Positions 47,139 through 58,000 of a stretch of 59,259 nt of DNA are shown here, one piece after another. Every line of letters starts with the position of its first letter. The stretch's first letter is position 1. Source of the DNA: Dissophora ornata (lineage: Eukaryota; Mortierellomycota; Mortierellomycetes; Mortierellales; Mortierellaceae); assembly GCA_025201705.1 (NCBI GenBank), contig MU616672.1, forward strand, positions 1 to 59,259. The letters are read 5' to 3'. The position numbers were made by a program, and so were the translations under genes. A model generated the notes under the pieces. The model was not told where the DNA came from and did no database searches. It saw nothing but the letters and a program-made list of their open reading frames with translations.

Positions 47139-48467
47139 TCATGAAAAAATGTCTTGATTTTCTTGATTTCCATTTTTCTTGCGTAGATACAGATATTGTC
47201 CCTCCTCGTTTTCTCTTGCCACAAAATCCGTGATCAGAAAACCAATATTTGTCACATAAGAATCCGATTTTAGTACGCCACTGTAACCCTCATAGCAAGC
47301 ACGATTAGCTCTGAACAAATCCACATCCATCAACAAAGGCTCTGCCGGCAATTTTGGCGACTGCATTCCCTTGGAAATGAATTCCCAACTCGAAAGCTTA
47401 GCCGCTTCAATCTTGGCCCGAAGATGTCTTCTGTGAGGGGAATCATCCTCGACACCGTAAATACGCGTATCCATGTCCCGAAGTCTCTTTCGCTCCTGCT
47501 CTTCTTCACCCTGAAGTCGCTCGATCAGTTGAAACAAATTTCTTTGGAAATAGCGGTATTGGCTCGACGTACACCAAGTCGCGTAAACATCGTCGTCGAT
47601 CGTGGAGAAATCGCCTGGCAGCTCAATGAGGTCATCACACCAGTGTGAGGAGGTTTCATTTAGTTCGATCAGGATCTTTTTGATACCATCGATCTTAGCC
47701 CGGAGAATCTCTCTATAAGGCGAAGTCACGTCCTCATTGTCTTGGACCGAGTTCACTACTTTCATTTGTTCCGTCTTCTGCGCCTCTGGCATCGCCGTGG
47801 GATCACTTACGAGGGTCGATGAAGGAAGGCTGTCTGTAGATTTTTGGCAGCCCTCTGTCGCCAAAGTCGAAGCTGTATGCTCTCGCTCCGAGTTCTCATG
47901 CGATGAGGGGGCCGGCGACTTGACTTGGACTTGAGCTTTACTCGAATTGGATGATATATTACTGTCCAAATCTAGGGTATCCAGGTTCCGGCTCAGTGCT
48001 GCGAACGCCGCAGCTAGATCAGAGACTGGGCTTGGAATGTTTGTAATGCCCTCGAGCGTTGTCTTTTGCTGTTCGGCCACCTGCCGAGTCTCCAATTCCG
48101 CACGTTCCCTAAAGTCGATGAAGGTCTTTGGCAAGGCGTTCAAGTACGATTCCAATGGAACAAGAGACTTCTGTATTTTCTCAAGCAGAGAAAATAAATG
48201 ATCTTGGTCAACCACGGTTTGGGGCAATGGAACTGGAGCTCTCTCGGCAGCATGCAAGGACTTTTCCGATTGGGAGGACAGCATGTAAAGAGAAGACGAC
48301 ATAGAATACTGGAGAGACTGCTGGCCAAGCTTTAGGAGGTCCATTTCTGCCTGTAGTCGATTCAGCTGGCTCGAAATAGACTGCAACGTTGGAACTTGTG
48401 TGGTCCTACAAGAACAGGTAGAGCAACTGCCTTGATCGCTCATCTGGTCGAAGACGCTGGAGGACAT
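47139..48467 (-). CDS. unrecognised coiled-coil protein, duplicate copy A
   Basis: Intronless 442-aa protein; I do not recognise the family. It opens with a short Cys cluster (SCSTCSC, about 14-20), then a heptad-rich helix (SISSQLNRLQAEMDLLKL). A further helical region and a Ser/Pro/Glu-rich low-complexity linker (about 165-235) follow. The C-terminal half is globular-looking with two repeated openings, SPYREILRAKIDGIKKI and SPHRRHLRAKIEAAKL, suggesting an internal duplication of a helical motif. No TM and no signal peptide, so probably cytosolic. Copy B at 50267-51565 is highly similar along its length. This copy ends with an 8-residue extension (QENQDIFS). It lies 3' of the GPCR remnant on the same strand. 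Confidence 0.75.
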   Translation of the reverse strand: MSSSVFDQMSDQGSCSTCSCRTTQVPTLQSISSQLNRLQAEMDLLKLGQQSLQYSMSSSLYMLSSQSEKSLHAAERAPVPLPQTVVDQDHLFSLLEKIQKSLVPLESYLNALPKTFIDFRERAELETRQVAEQQKTTLEGITNIPSPVSDLAAAFAALSRNLDTLDLDSNISSNSSKAQVQVKSPAPSSHENSEREHTASTLATEGCQKSTDSLPSSTLVSDPTAMPEAQKTEQMKVVNSVQDNEDVTSPYREILRAKIDGIKKILIELNETSSHWCDDLIELPGDFSTIDDDVYATWCTSSQYRYFQRNLFQLIERLQGEEEQERKRLRDMDTRIYGVEDDSPHRRHLRAKIEAAKLSSWEFISKGMQSPKLPAEPLLMDVDLFRANRACYEGYSGVLKSDSYVTNIGFLITDFVARENEEGQYLYLRKKNGNQENQDIFS

Positions 48468-48719
48468 CGTAAATTAAATTGGTTCTTTGAAAGGGTGGCG
48501 CTCAGAAGCAGTTGTTGTAGAGAGGCAATCAAGGAATATGAAGAGGAGAGAAGGATGTATGAAAAGGAGCACATGTCGTTTTTATTGGCTTTATTCAAGT
48601 CATGCGATTCGTAGCGAGCGAGACTGCATATTCATTATCACTCGTCATTTCTGAAACATTTTCACGTCGTTGAGCTGGTGAGGAAATGCTGCGAGTATAG
48701 TACACATCGCGGATGAAGA

Positions 48720-49740
48720 AAGAGATCATTTTTGGCCATAGAAGATGGATCTCGAACTTCGAGAGGCGTAGTTGTCTGCGTCGATGTGATCTCCATTGCA
48801 GGAATGTCGGTAGGATGCTCTGTAATCAAGAAGCTGGGAATCTCAGAGTGACCAATAGATACCGCTTGGTCAAGCTCTGTATTCGTTGCTGCGGCACCCC
48901 CAGTGCTGCACTGGGACAGTTACCTGTCATAAATATAGGTGGCGATTGTTAATACACGGCCTCTTGGAGCAACTCATCAAGACACGAAGCGATGTCAGAG
49001 TCCCACTTACGGAGTAAGAATCCATCTATAAAAAAAATCAATGGTATGTGAATTAGTCGTCTTGTGTAACCATCTCGACACGAAAATCGACAATCTGCAA
49101 TTTCTTGCATCGAACTAACTCTTGTTTCCTGAAAAGAGAACAAGCCAGATTGCGGTGGACTATGTCTTTTACCATTCTGTGCGCTCGTGCTCTGTAGCGG
49201 AGACAATTTTGGACGCCGGCCAGCCTCAACCCCACCAAAGCTGCTGTTCCGTGAGTCTGGGCCAATCTCCAAATAAATCGTCCCTTGTATGATCCGCCAT
49301 ATTGATCGACGTCATTAAGGGATGGCGTTCATTCCCAAAGTTTCCGTCTGCTGTCAACATACCTCTGTTTCGTCAATTGAAGGATACCATTAAAATATCA
49401 TGCAGGTCCCTGGGTTGTGCATCACGACTTTACTCACATGTTCAAATGTATCATAGCCTCATGTTTCGATTGTCATTGATTCACACACCATGCGCGAATT
49501 GTCACAACCAGTAAGTCCAGTGCCGCTGCTCACGGTGCCATTCAAGTCGCAGCGAGAACTTTGGGACATCTGACAAATCCAAGTAGTAGTCCATCTCATG
49601 CTGATCTCCCTCATTGTTGTTGTTACTTCTCCGGCTGCTACGGTTTGTCAGAGTATATGATGACCCATAGATTGTTGGACAATGCGCTAGTGAGGTGATC
49701 AAATTGTCATTCCTTTCTCCTGAAAGCTAACCGAACGGAT
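48720..49740 (-). pseudogene. remnant of a class C GPCR tail
   Basis: Collinear with pieces of the intact GPCR gene: part of exon 14 (about 49100-49740, with recognisable HEMDY...LDLSDVPKFSLRL but frameshifts), the 15-nt exon 15 with its splice sites, a short piece of exon 16, then a junction near 48905 straight to the end of exon 17 (48720-48905). There is no extracellular or transmembrane part, and reading frames are broken. Cannot encode a receptor. Confidence 0.85.
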
Positions 49741-50266
49741 CCCACGACATATTCATTATCTAATTATCTGTTGCATGTCGAAGGCTCTTGACCACAAGAT
49801 GAGGAAATATTCGGGATGATAGAGAAACTGCATGTGGATGAGGCAAGTAGTGAAAGAAGCAATGTGTAAGGATATGTGTACATACGACAATGAAGCCTCG
49901 CCATAGAGACTCTATCCTCTAAGTAAGATTGATAAGGTCATTTTAACTAATTCGTTGCTGTCCTAGAAGCAGGCTGTATTCTCTTGCTTTGATTGTTCAG
50001 ACATTCCACCAAGACAAAAAAAGCTGATTTTCGCTGGACGTTGCAACGATCGCAGAGGCAGTGAGAGAGATTGCGCGCCAGAGATAGTTCTTCATTTTTC
50101 TCGTTTAAGGTCATTCATTGTATGAAGTGCCGATGCGTAGGAATTTTGAAACTCTGTTCATTAGGAGGATTTTTTTTGTTTGTATTTATTGTCCTTTGTT
50201 CGTGAAAGTGTACATAATTCCTTGTGGATTGGATCTCGCGGATACAACTCCAAAGCAGAAAAAGTC
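49741..50266. other. spacer between duplicated units
   Basis: 49741-49944 is unique sequence of unknown origin at the duplication junction. 49945-50266 is the shared 3' flank of copy B, homologous to 46890-47138. Confidence 0.5.
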
Positions 50267-53200
50267 TTAATTTCCGTTTTTCTTGCGTAGACGCAGATAT
50301 TGTCTCTCCTCGTTTTCTCTTGCCACAAAATCCGTGATCAGAAAACCAATATTCACCCCATAATATCTCGATTTTAGTACGCCACTGTAGCCCTCATGGC
50401 AAGCACGATTAGCTCTGAACAAATCCACGTCCATCAACAAAGGCTCTGCCGGCAATTTTGGCGACTGCATTTCCTTGGAAATGAATTCCCAACTCGAAAG
50501 CTTAGCCGCTTCAATCTTGGCCCGAAGATATTTTCTGTGAGGGGAATCATCCTCGACACCGTAAATACGCATATCCATGTCCCGAAGCATCTTTCGCTCC
50601 TGCTCTTCTTCACCCTGAAGTCGCTCGATCAGTTGAAACAAATTTCTTTGGAAAATGTCGTATTGTCCCGACGTACACCAAGTCGCGTAAACATCGTCGT
50701 CGATCGTGGAGAAATCGCCTGGCAGCGCAATAGTGTCACGGTAGCATAAGGGTTGTTTTAGATCGATCAGGATCTTTTTGATGCCCTCGATCTTAGCCCG
50801 GAGAAACTCTCTATAAGGTGAAGTCACGTCCTCATTGTCTTGGACCGAGTTCGCTACTTTCACTTGTTCCGTCTTCTGCGCCTCTGGCATCGCCGTGGGA
50901 TCACTCACGAGGGTCGATGAAGGAAGGCTGTCTGTAGATTTTTGGCAGTCCTCTGTCGCCAAAGTCGAAGCTGTATGCTCTCGCTCCGAGTTCTCATGCG
51001 ATGAGGGGGCCGGCGACTTGACTTGGACTTGAGCTTTGCTTGAATTGGATGATATATCACTGTCCAAATCTAGGGTATCTAGGTTCCGGCGCAGTGCTGC
51101 GAACGCCGCAGCTAGATCAGAGACCGGCCTTGGAATGTTTGTAACGCCCTCGAGCGTTGTCTTTTGCTGTTCGACCGCCTGCCGAGTCTCCAATTCCGCA
51201 CGTTCCCTAAAGTAGATGTAGGCCTCTGGCAAGGCGTTCAAGTCCAGTTCCGATGGAACAAGAGTCTTCTCCAATTTCTCGAGCAGAGATAATAAACGAT
51301 CCTGATCAACCACAGTTTGGGTTGATGGAACTGGAGCTTTCTCGGCAGCATGCAAGGACTTCTCTGATTGGGAGGACAGCATGTAAAGAGAAGATGACAC
51401 GGAATACTGGAGAGACTGCTGGCCAAGCTTTAGGAGGTCCATTTCTGCCTGTAGTCGATTCAGCTGGCTCGAAATAGACTGCAGCGTTGGAGCCTGTGTG
51501 GTCCTACAAGAACAGGTAGAGCAACTGCCTTGATCGCTCATCTGGTCGAAGACGCCGGAGGACATCGTAAATTAAATTGGTTCTTTGAAAGAATGGCACT
51601 CAGAAACAGTTGTTGTTGAGAGGCGAATAAGGAATATGAAGAGGAGAGAAAGATGCATTGTTAAAAGCTTCATGCAAGTCATGCGAGTCGTGACGGTGTA
51701 TTCCCACTGTCGCTCGGAATTTCCCACCTCCTTTATTTATCATAGGCGTTGAGCTGCCAAGGAACCACAGAGAGTAGATGCATCGCGGATGGAGAGAGAG
51801 ACTAGAGAATATTATGGGTCGATGCGTTTGGAGGTTTCTGTTGTACAAGTGCAACATCTGTGGTGCAGATTCTTGACGGCGTGTCAGAATTGTATTCATT
51901 TTTGGCCATAGAAGATGGATCTCGAACTTCGAGAGGCGTAGTTATCTGCGTCGATGTGACCTCCATTGCAGGGATGTCGGTAGGATGCTCTGTAATCAAG
52001 AAGCTGGGAATCTCAGAATGGCCAATTGATACCGCTTGGTCAAGCTCTGTACTCGTTGTTGCGGCACCCCCAGTAGCCCTTGGGTATTGGTCACGACCAA
52101 AGCTAACGGTGCTCACCACAGCTGTCGAGTGCGTTGACAAATCCTCGTTACTCGATCCAGTTAATTGATTTCTTTGTTCAGCTCGGGCCTCATCTTCCAA
52201 CTTTTCCAGCTCTGAACTTGTCATATGCCACTCTGGGCTCTTTGGGTATGCTTCATCGCCTCCATCACTCCCGCTACCCGTGCCAATTCCGTCCAAAGCA
52301 ATTCTGCTACTTTGTTTCTTGTTGCGGTTATACTGCAGGTTGCTGAAGAATCTGTATCTCCGGTGTTCCTGACCTGGCGAATTGTCGTTGTAGACGGCAT
52401 GCCGTCCTTTATCGTATGCGACATTCAATTCAGCAAGGGCATCCTTGATGCTAGTCTGCTCTCTGACTCTACCATGTTCTCCAAGAGCTGCGCTGTCTGT
52501 GTGCTGTGACGGTTGCCTAACACTGGCGCTCGCGCCTTCATCGGAAATAAGTGGTGATGTAACTTGGGATGATGACGTACTTGGAGGCATCATTTCTGAA
52601 GCACCTAAGCGAGCGCTCCCTGTACTTGAAGTGGATGCCGAAGTCGGGGTGGAGGTACGCAGTCCACTTTGCTGTGTTCCAACACTACCCAGGAGCACTG
52701 GCTGTGCTTTTGGGGAAGATGCTCCTTTTGGAGAAGCATGGCGGGCTTTTTTAGGTGCTTTACTGCCCATACCACCACCACCATACATCATCTCTCGCAA
52801 GGGCGCATATCTGGACGCTTTCAGTTGCTGATTGATTCTGTGAGCTCGCGCACGATTCCTCTGTCGCTCTGTATCCACAGAACTGACGCTGTTCTCAGTT
52901 ATTTCGTCCTGTATCCTGTGTTCGACGAATGGGGATGGCTGTGAAGATGTTGTGGTGGTGGGATGATCAGAGGCTATTGGGTGGTCGAGATGAATATCGT
53001 CCATGTGGTTCAGCGAATGGGATATCTGCGATGGAGTGGTGTCTCTTGCTCTGCATGGCAACTCTCCAAATTCATCATCTGATCTGTTCACTCCACCGCT
53101 GCCTGTGCGAGTATGCGGTGGCAGTCCACCATCCAGACAACTGCGTCGACGTCCAGGGCTAGCGCCAGCGCCAGGAATACCTAGATTTCCTTTGGATCCT

Positions 53201-55020
53201 CCCTGAGCCGTTGCAGGTTTTGTGATCCAATTCTCCCTCCTAATCCTCGACCCAATCTCAATCCATCTCTCCATAGTCTCTTGGTCTGGGAGCTGCACTC
53301 TCCAGACTTGATTATGAATCGAGATCACTCGAACAACATAATCACACGCGATTCCTTCGACTCCTTCGCGTTCTTCGCAATCTGTAACTCCGTCCATATT
53401 TCGAACATTGAGCCCTAAACTGAGCGAGAGATACTTCATGCTGTTTAGGCGGCGTGGGCTAGATTTCGGAAGTGAATACCAACTCTTAGGCGTCGTTCCT
53501 TCTGCTTGCAAAATGTCACCGCGTCCTGTGGGTCTGGAAGCTGATTGCGAGGTCATCATTGAATGACGTGAAGGCAAGGACGTTGCATCGTCCATGTTTT
53601 TAGGCGATATTAAATTATCAGCATTCGATGGACCTCCTGTAGACTCCTGATGTAGACGATGCTGCAGAATGTTGGTGGGCAACAAGGGTGAAGATTGACA
53701 TCGTGGAGAGGCTCTATTCGATACCATGACTTCATGTTCGGGTATGACTCTTGGAATGCTCGATGTTGTCAACGATGACGCCCCTCCTCTGGAATTGCTT
53801 TTGGTTTGCGTCTTTTTGCCAGAATATTCTTGAGCGGAATTTGGCGAGGGTGAGTCGAGTGGACAATCATTTTGAGAGTATCCGCGCTCGATTGAGTGGA
53901 GAATCAGACTCTCGGACCTTTCTGTCTCGAGCTGAAAAAAAAATGATAAAAAGCATTGTTCTTACGGCGTCAGCGATGAACGAATTGTTCTTCACATAAT
54001 AGCAGCAATGTTTGTTGCTCTGTGTACATGGCTTCTTACATCGACAATGACAAGAAGCCTGGAATGGGGGACGAAAACGACGCTGGACATGCGCCACTGC
54101 GCTAGGAATCGCATAATGTACCAGCGATGGCGCTGAACTGGGACAGTTACCTGTCATAAACATAGGTGGCGATTGTTAATACATGGTCTCTCGGAGTAAC
54201 TCATCAAGACACGAAGCGATGTCAGAGTCCCACTTACGGAGTAAGAATCCATCTGTAAAAAAAAAAAATCGATGGTGTGTGTGAATTAGTCGTCTTGTGT
54301 AACCATCTCGACACGAAAATCCACAAGCAACTATTTCTTGCATCAAACTCACTCTTGTTTCCTGAAAAGAGAACAATCCAGATTGTGGTGGACTATGTTT
54401 TTTGCCATTCTGTGCGCTCGTGCTCTGTAGCGGAAACAATTTCGGACGCTGTACAGCCTCAACCCCACCAAAGCTGCTGTTCCGCGAGTCTGGGCCCATC
54501 TCCGATATTGCTCCAAATAAATCGTCCCTTGTATGATCCGCCATATTGATCGACGTCATCAAGGGATGGTGATCATTCCCAAAGTTTCCGTCTGCTGTCA
54601 GCATACCTCTGTTTCGTCGACTGGAAGACGCCATCAACATAGCATGTAGGTCCCTGGGTTGTGAATCACGACTGTTCCTGAGAGTACTCACATGTCCAAA
54701 TGTATCATAGCCTCCTGTTTCGATGGTCATTGATTCAGACGCCATGCGCGAATTGTCACAATCAGTAAGTCCAGTGTTGCTGCCCACGGCGCCATTCAAG
54801 TTGTTTGATTGTGGTACTATTAAATGTCCAAGTCGCAGCGAGAACTTTGGGACATCTGACAGATCCAAGTAGTCCATCTCATGCTGATCTCGCTCGTTGT
54901 TGCTGCTACTTCTCCGGCGACCACGGTTAGTCAGAGTATGCGATGACCCATAGATTGTTGGACGATGCACCGGTGAGGTCATCAAATTGTCATTCCCTTC
55001 TCCTGAAATCTGACCAAATG
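49945..55020 (-). repeat. segmental duplication, full-length unit
   Basis: The longer unit of the tandem duplication. It holds the intact 432-aa gene and the 3' part of the intact class C GPCR gene. Homology to the truncated unit stops near 55020, inside exon 14 of the GPCR, so the transmembrane part was not duplicated or has been lost. The spacer 49741-49944 has no counterpart that I can see. Confidence 0.88.
50267..51565 (-). CDS. unrecognised coiled-coil protein, duplicate copy B
   Basis: Intronless 432-aa paralog of the 47139-48467 protein with the same layout: Cys cluster SCSTCSC, heptad helix, low-complexity linker, and two C-terminal motifs of the type SPYREFLRAKIEGIKKI / SPHRKYLRAKIEAAKL. 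Differences cluster at about residues 70-120 and 275-300 (for example WCDDLIELPG in A against RDTIALPG here), while most of the rest is nearly identical. Both copies keep an open frame without stops, which suggests that each has been under selection or that the duplication is recent. The start is 236 bp downstream of the GPCR stop on the same strand, and this adjacency is kept in the duplicated unit. Function unknown. Confidence 0.75.
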   Translation of the reverse strand: MSSGVFDQMSDQGSCSTCSCRTTQAPTLQSISSQLNRLQAEMDLLKLGQQSLQYSVSSSLYMLSSQSEKSLHAAEKAPVPSTQTVVDQDRLLSLLEKLEKTLVPSELDLNALPEAYIYFRERAELETRQAVEQQKTTLEGVTNIPRPVSDLAAAFAALRRNLDTLDLDSDISSNSSKAQVQVKSPAPSSHENSEREHTASTLATEDCQKSTDSLPSSTLVSDPTAMPEAQKTEQVKVANSVQDNEDVTSPYREFLRAKIEGIKKILIDLKQPLCYRDTIALPGDFSTIDDDVYATWCTSGQYDIFQRNLFQLIERLQGEEEQERKMLRDMDMRIYGVEDDSPHRKYLRAKIEAAKLSSWEFISKEMQSPKLPAEPLLMDVDLFRANRACHEGYSGVLKSRYYGVNIGFLITDFVARENEERQYLRLRKKNGN

Positions 55021-58000
55021 GATACGACGATACCAAATCCGAGATATCAGGGTTTCCCTGCATATCCCTCGATGAACCCGACGCGCTATCAGATCCTGTA
55101 AACGGACCTCCTCTCCCTCCTCCTCCTGAACTCCGACCATGGCGGCCGTCATACTGTTTCACAAGTACACAAGAGGCTCCACCAAGGATGCTGCACCCTC
55201 CGTTCAGTACTCCAGCTCCTCCCATTGCCGTATCCATAAAAGTACCCTCTCGTCCGGCAGCGACGTGCATGCCCCGCTTTTGAAGCCAAAGGTTCCGAAG
55301 TTTTGGATAGAAAAGGACGATGTACTCGACGAAGCATGTGACAATGATGCAGGCCATGGTTACAGGGTAAGTGACTTGATAGAGCGATTTGGGAAAGCTT
55401 TGGACGATAATGATGAGGACGAAAAAGAATGTCACAGTGCTTTGAAAAAAAAAAAAAAAGTAATTGGAGGATTAGCTGAAATGATTTGCACTACTTCATC
55501 TCGTGTTATAGAGCAAAGCAACAACAACAGCAGCACAAAAAATATTTACTAGATCGTAAAAGCGATGGAGCGGGCCTCGTTCCAGAGCCGTCTCACGTTG
55601 TGAGTTTTGAAGGCAAGGTAGATGGCAAAGAGAAGCATTACAACCGGAGTGACTCCAATGAGGACGAGCCAGAGGACTTGAGGTTCAGAGGTCCCGCATA
55701 TCAACCAGTACTCATCGTTGGAGGTTTGGATAATTTCCGGTTCGAGGCGGTAGATGCAACTGCGGATGATGCACGGAATCTTTGAAAAAAAAAATACCAA
55801 AGAGAGTACTGGGTTCAGCGCAAGCCCATTGACCATTTTGCGAGAAAAGGAGATAACCTAGTCTCTTATTATTATTTTTTTTTTTTTACCGTTGTCAGGA
55901 TGACAGGGATAGCGGTCACTCTCAGTAGATACTGGTTGGAGACCGCATGGTTAATCACGCTGACAGAATTGAAAATGCGATAGATTCGATAGTTCTTGAC
56001 AACGATCGCCGAAAGGTTGATAGTGAACCCAATGACGGTGATCGTCGCTCCAACCTTGCAAGTAGCCTCAGTGGGCACATCCACTCTGAGGAAAACGTAG
56101 GTCAGGGTCAACGCTATCCCACACAGCTCTATAGTGCAGAACAGAGGACTGGAGATGGTGATATATATATGGAGATGGTAAACTTGAGCGATATAGCCTT
56201 ACACTTTTTACTCTCAATGGCAGAGAGATGGTTGAAGAGACACTGAATGGCCAGACGCTTACCTTGCAGACTTGATTATAATGTTCTCGCGGTTGTAAAT
56301 AACAATTCCGGCCGTGATCACAATGATGAGCACTAACATGCTGCTCAAGATGGTCAACGACAATCCAAGTGCACTGTCTATATCCGGATTGACCTCTGAA
56401 AAAAAAATATAGCATGCATCCATGTTATAGTCTGATTGAAATTACGTGCGAACCAGAAGACAAGTGTCAAGTTAAGAGAGTAGATGTGATAGTCATACCT
56501 GCCCAAGTGGGTGAATCTGATGGTACGCTGGTATCGCCATTTTTGAAAACGATTGGATTAAAGACATCCAGGTTTTCGTTGACGTACACGCCGTTAGTCA
56601 CGCTCTTAGAGTTCTGGAAGGTCACGATGGAGACGCGACTGTTTAGGCATTAAAGGATGGAATGTTGGGTCAGAACATGGTGCGGGGGGAATCCAATCTG
56701 GTGTATCTTTCTCGTCAATGAACCAGAGAAAAAATGAAGAAACTATGCACCTACATAGGCAGCGGATCGCCGTCCTGGTTTATCGAAAAGGTACCAATGG
56801 GAGTATTGAACGCCATAGATCCGATGGACTTCAATGTCAGGTCCTGACTTCTATTTCCGTGCATAATATTGCTCAGCGTTTGGTTGCGCTGGGTGGCATC
56901 TGGGATTTCCATAGCATCCAAAACCAACTGGAAATTAGAGAGAGATATGCGCATTAGAGAAAATCGACAAGTACAGGTCCCGGCGTGGCTATTTGTTAAA
57001 GTCGCGCATTATTATTGTGGCATAATGCAACTTACTGCCCTATAGCTCTCCGCCATAACCTGGAGACAGGTGTAAGTGAACGTCTCGTGCCATGTCAATT
57101 GAGTTCTTCCTGAACCCGGGTATCTGAAAAAAAAAAAAAAAAAAAAAAAAAAAGTGTTAAAAATAAAATGCCTTCACCATTCACACCGCCATTTTGCATG
57201 TACAAACAAAAACTTGGGCCATCATCACCCACTTTGTTTGGTTAAGTTTGCTCCAGGTCGAGACAAAACTCTCAAAAGCGGGAAGGCCTGGCATATTCCA
57301 AAATGCGTCCGCCATGATCAGTCCATTAAAATCCGAAGGATTCCGCAATTCAGAGACAGAGTCAGACAAATCGACGGTAGTCATCCAGACATGACCCGCT
57401 TCGAACAATCCATTGTTCCTACAAGCGACGCGTTTCGATAGCGAAAAAAAAATCGCATTAAAATCAACTGGAATTTCTTGCAATATATTCCATGAACAGG
57501 TTACTTGCTGGCCATACCGAGCAATGTCCAGCAAGGCAATCTGTGATTCCTTTGGTGCGATCAAGACGTGAATTCGAGTATTCGAGTTTTTGACCATATT
57601 CATGGGTCCACTCGCCACATCTTCAAGCTTGCTACCGTCCTCCGTAAGAGGAATCGATACTTTAACCATCTCGATATTCTTTACTTTACACCAGTTCGTG
57701 AAAGAATTCTCGCCTACATATTCATGACGAGACGCCCATTGATTTTTTTTTGTTAGTTTTGAGATATTTTGCTCCATGTGCGCGCGTTCTCGCTTCTCGT
57801 GAAAAAACTGTGCATACTTGTCAGACCCTCCACATCCAATGTGTGGAGGATTGAGATTCTTCTCCAGCCGTAATGTGTGATAACTTCAGCGAGTCCTCTG
57901 AGATACATCTGTAGTCCTGGCGCAGTCCTGAACAGGTACGCGAAGGTGCTCAGTTGTGAGGCGTCCATTCTGTCTATGATTTGAGATATAAAAAAAAAAA

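Larger units (their letters stand above)
46890..49740 (-). repeat. segmental duplication, truncated unit
   Basis: Nearly identical blocks shared with 49945-55020 in the same orientation and order: a shared 3' flank (46890-47138 against 49945-50266), the 442/432-aa gene, then GPCR tail sequence. Relative to the other unit about 2.05 kb is missing at about 48905 (equivalent to about 52075-54128) and about 85 bp near 48715. Confidence 0.9.

Noticed and set aside
54176..54237. Receptor ending DGFLLRKWDSDIASCLDELLRETMY
   Set aside because: This is read-through of the exon 15 donor in another frame. The spliced model joins to the PH-like exon and a 710-codon final exon, so this end is at most an alternative isoform.
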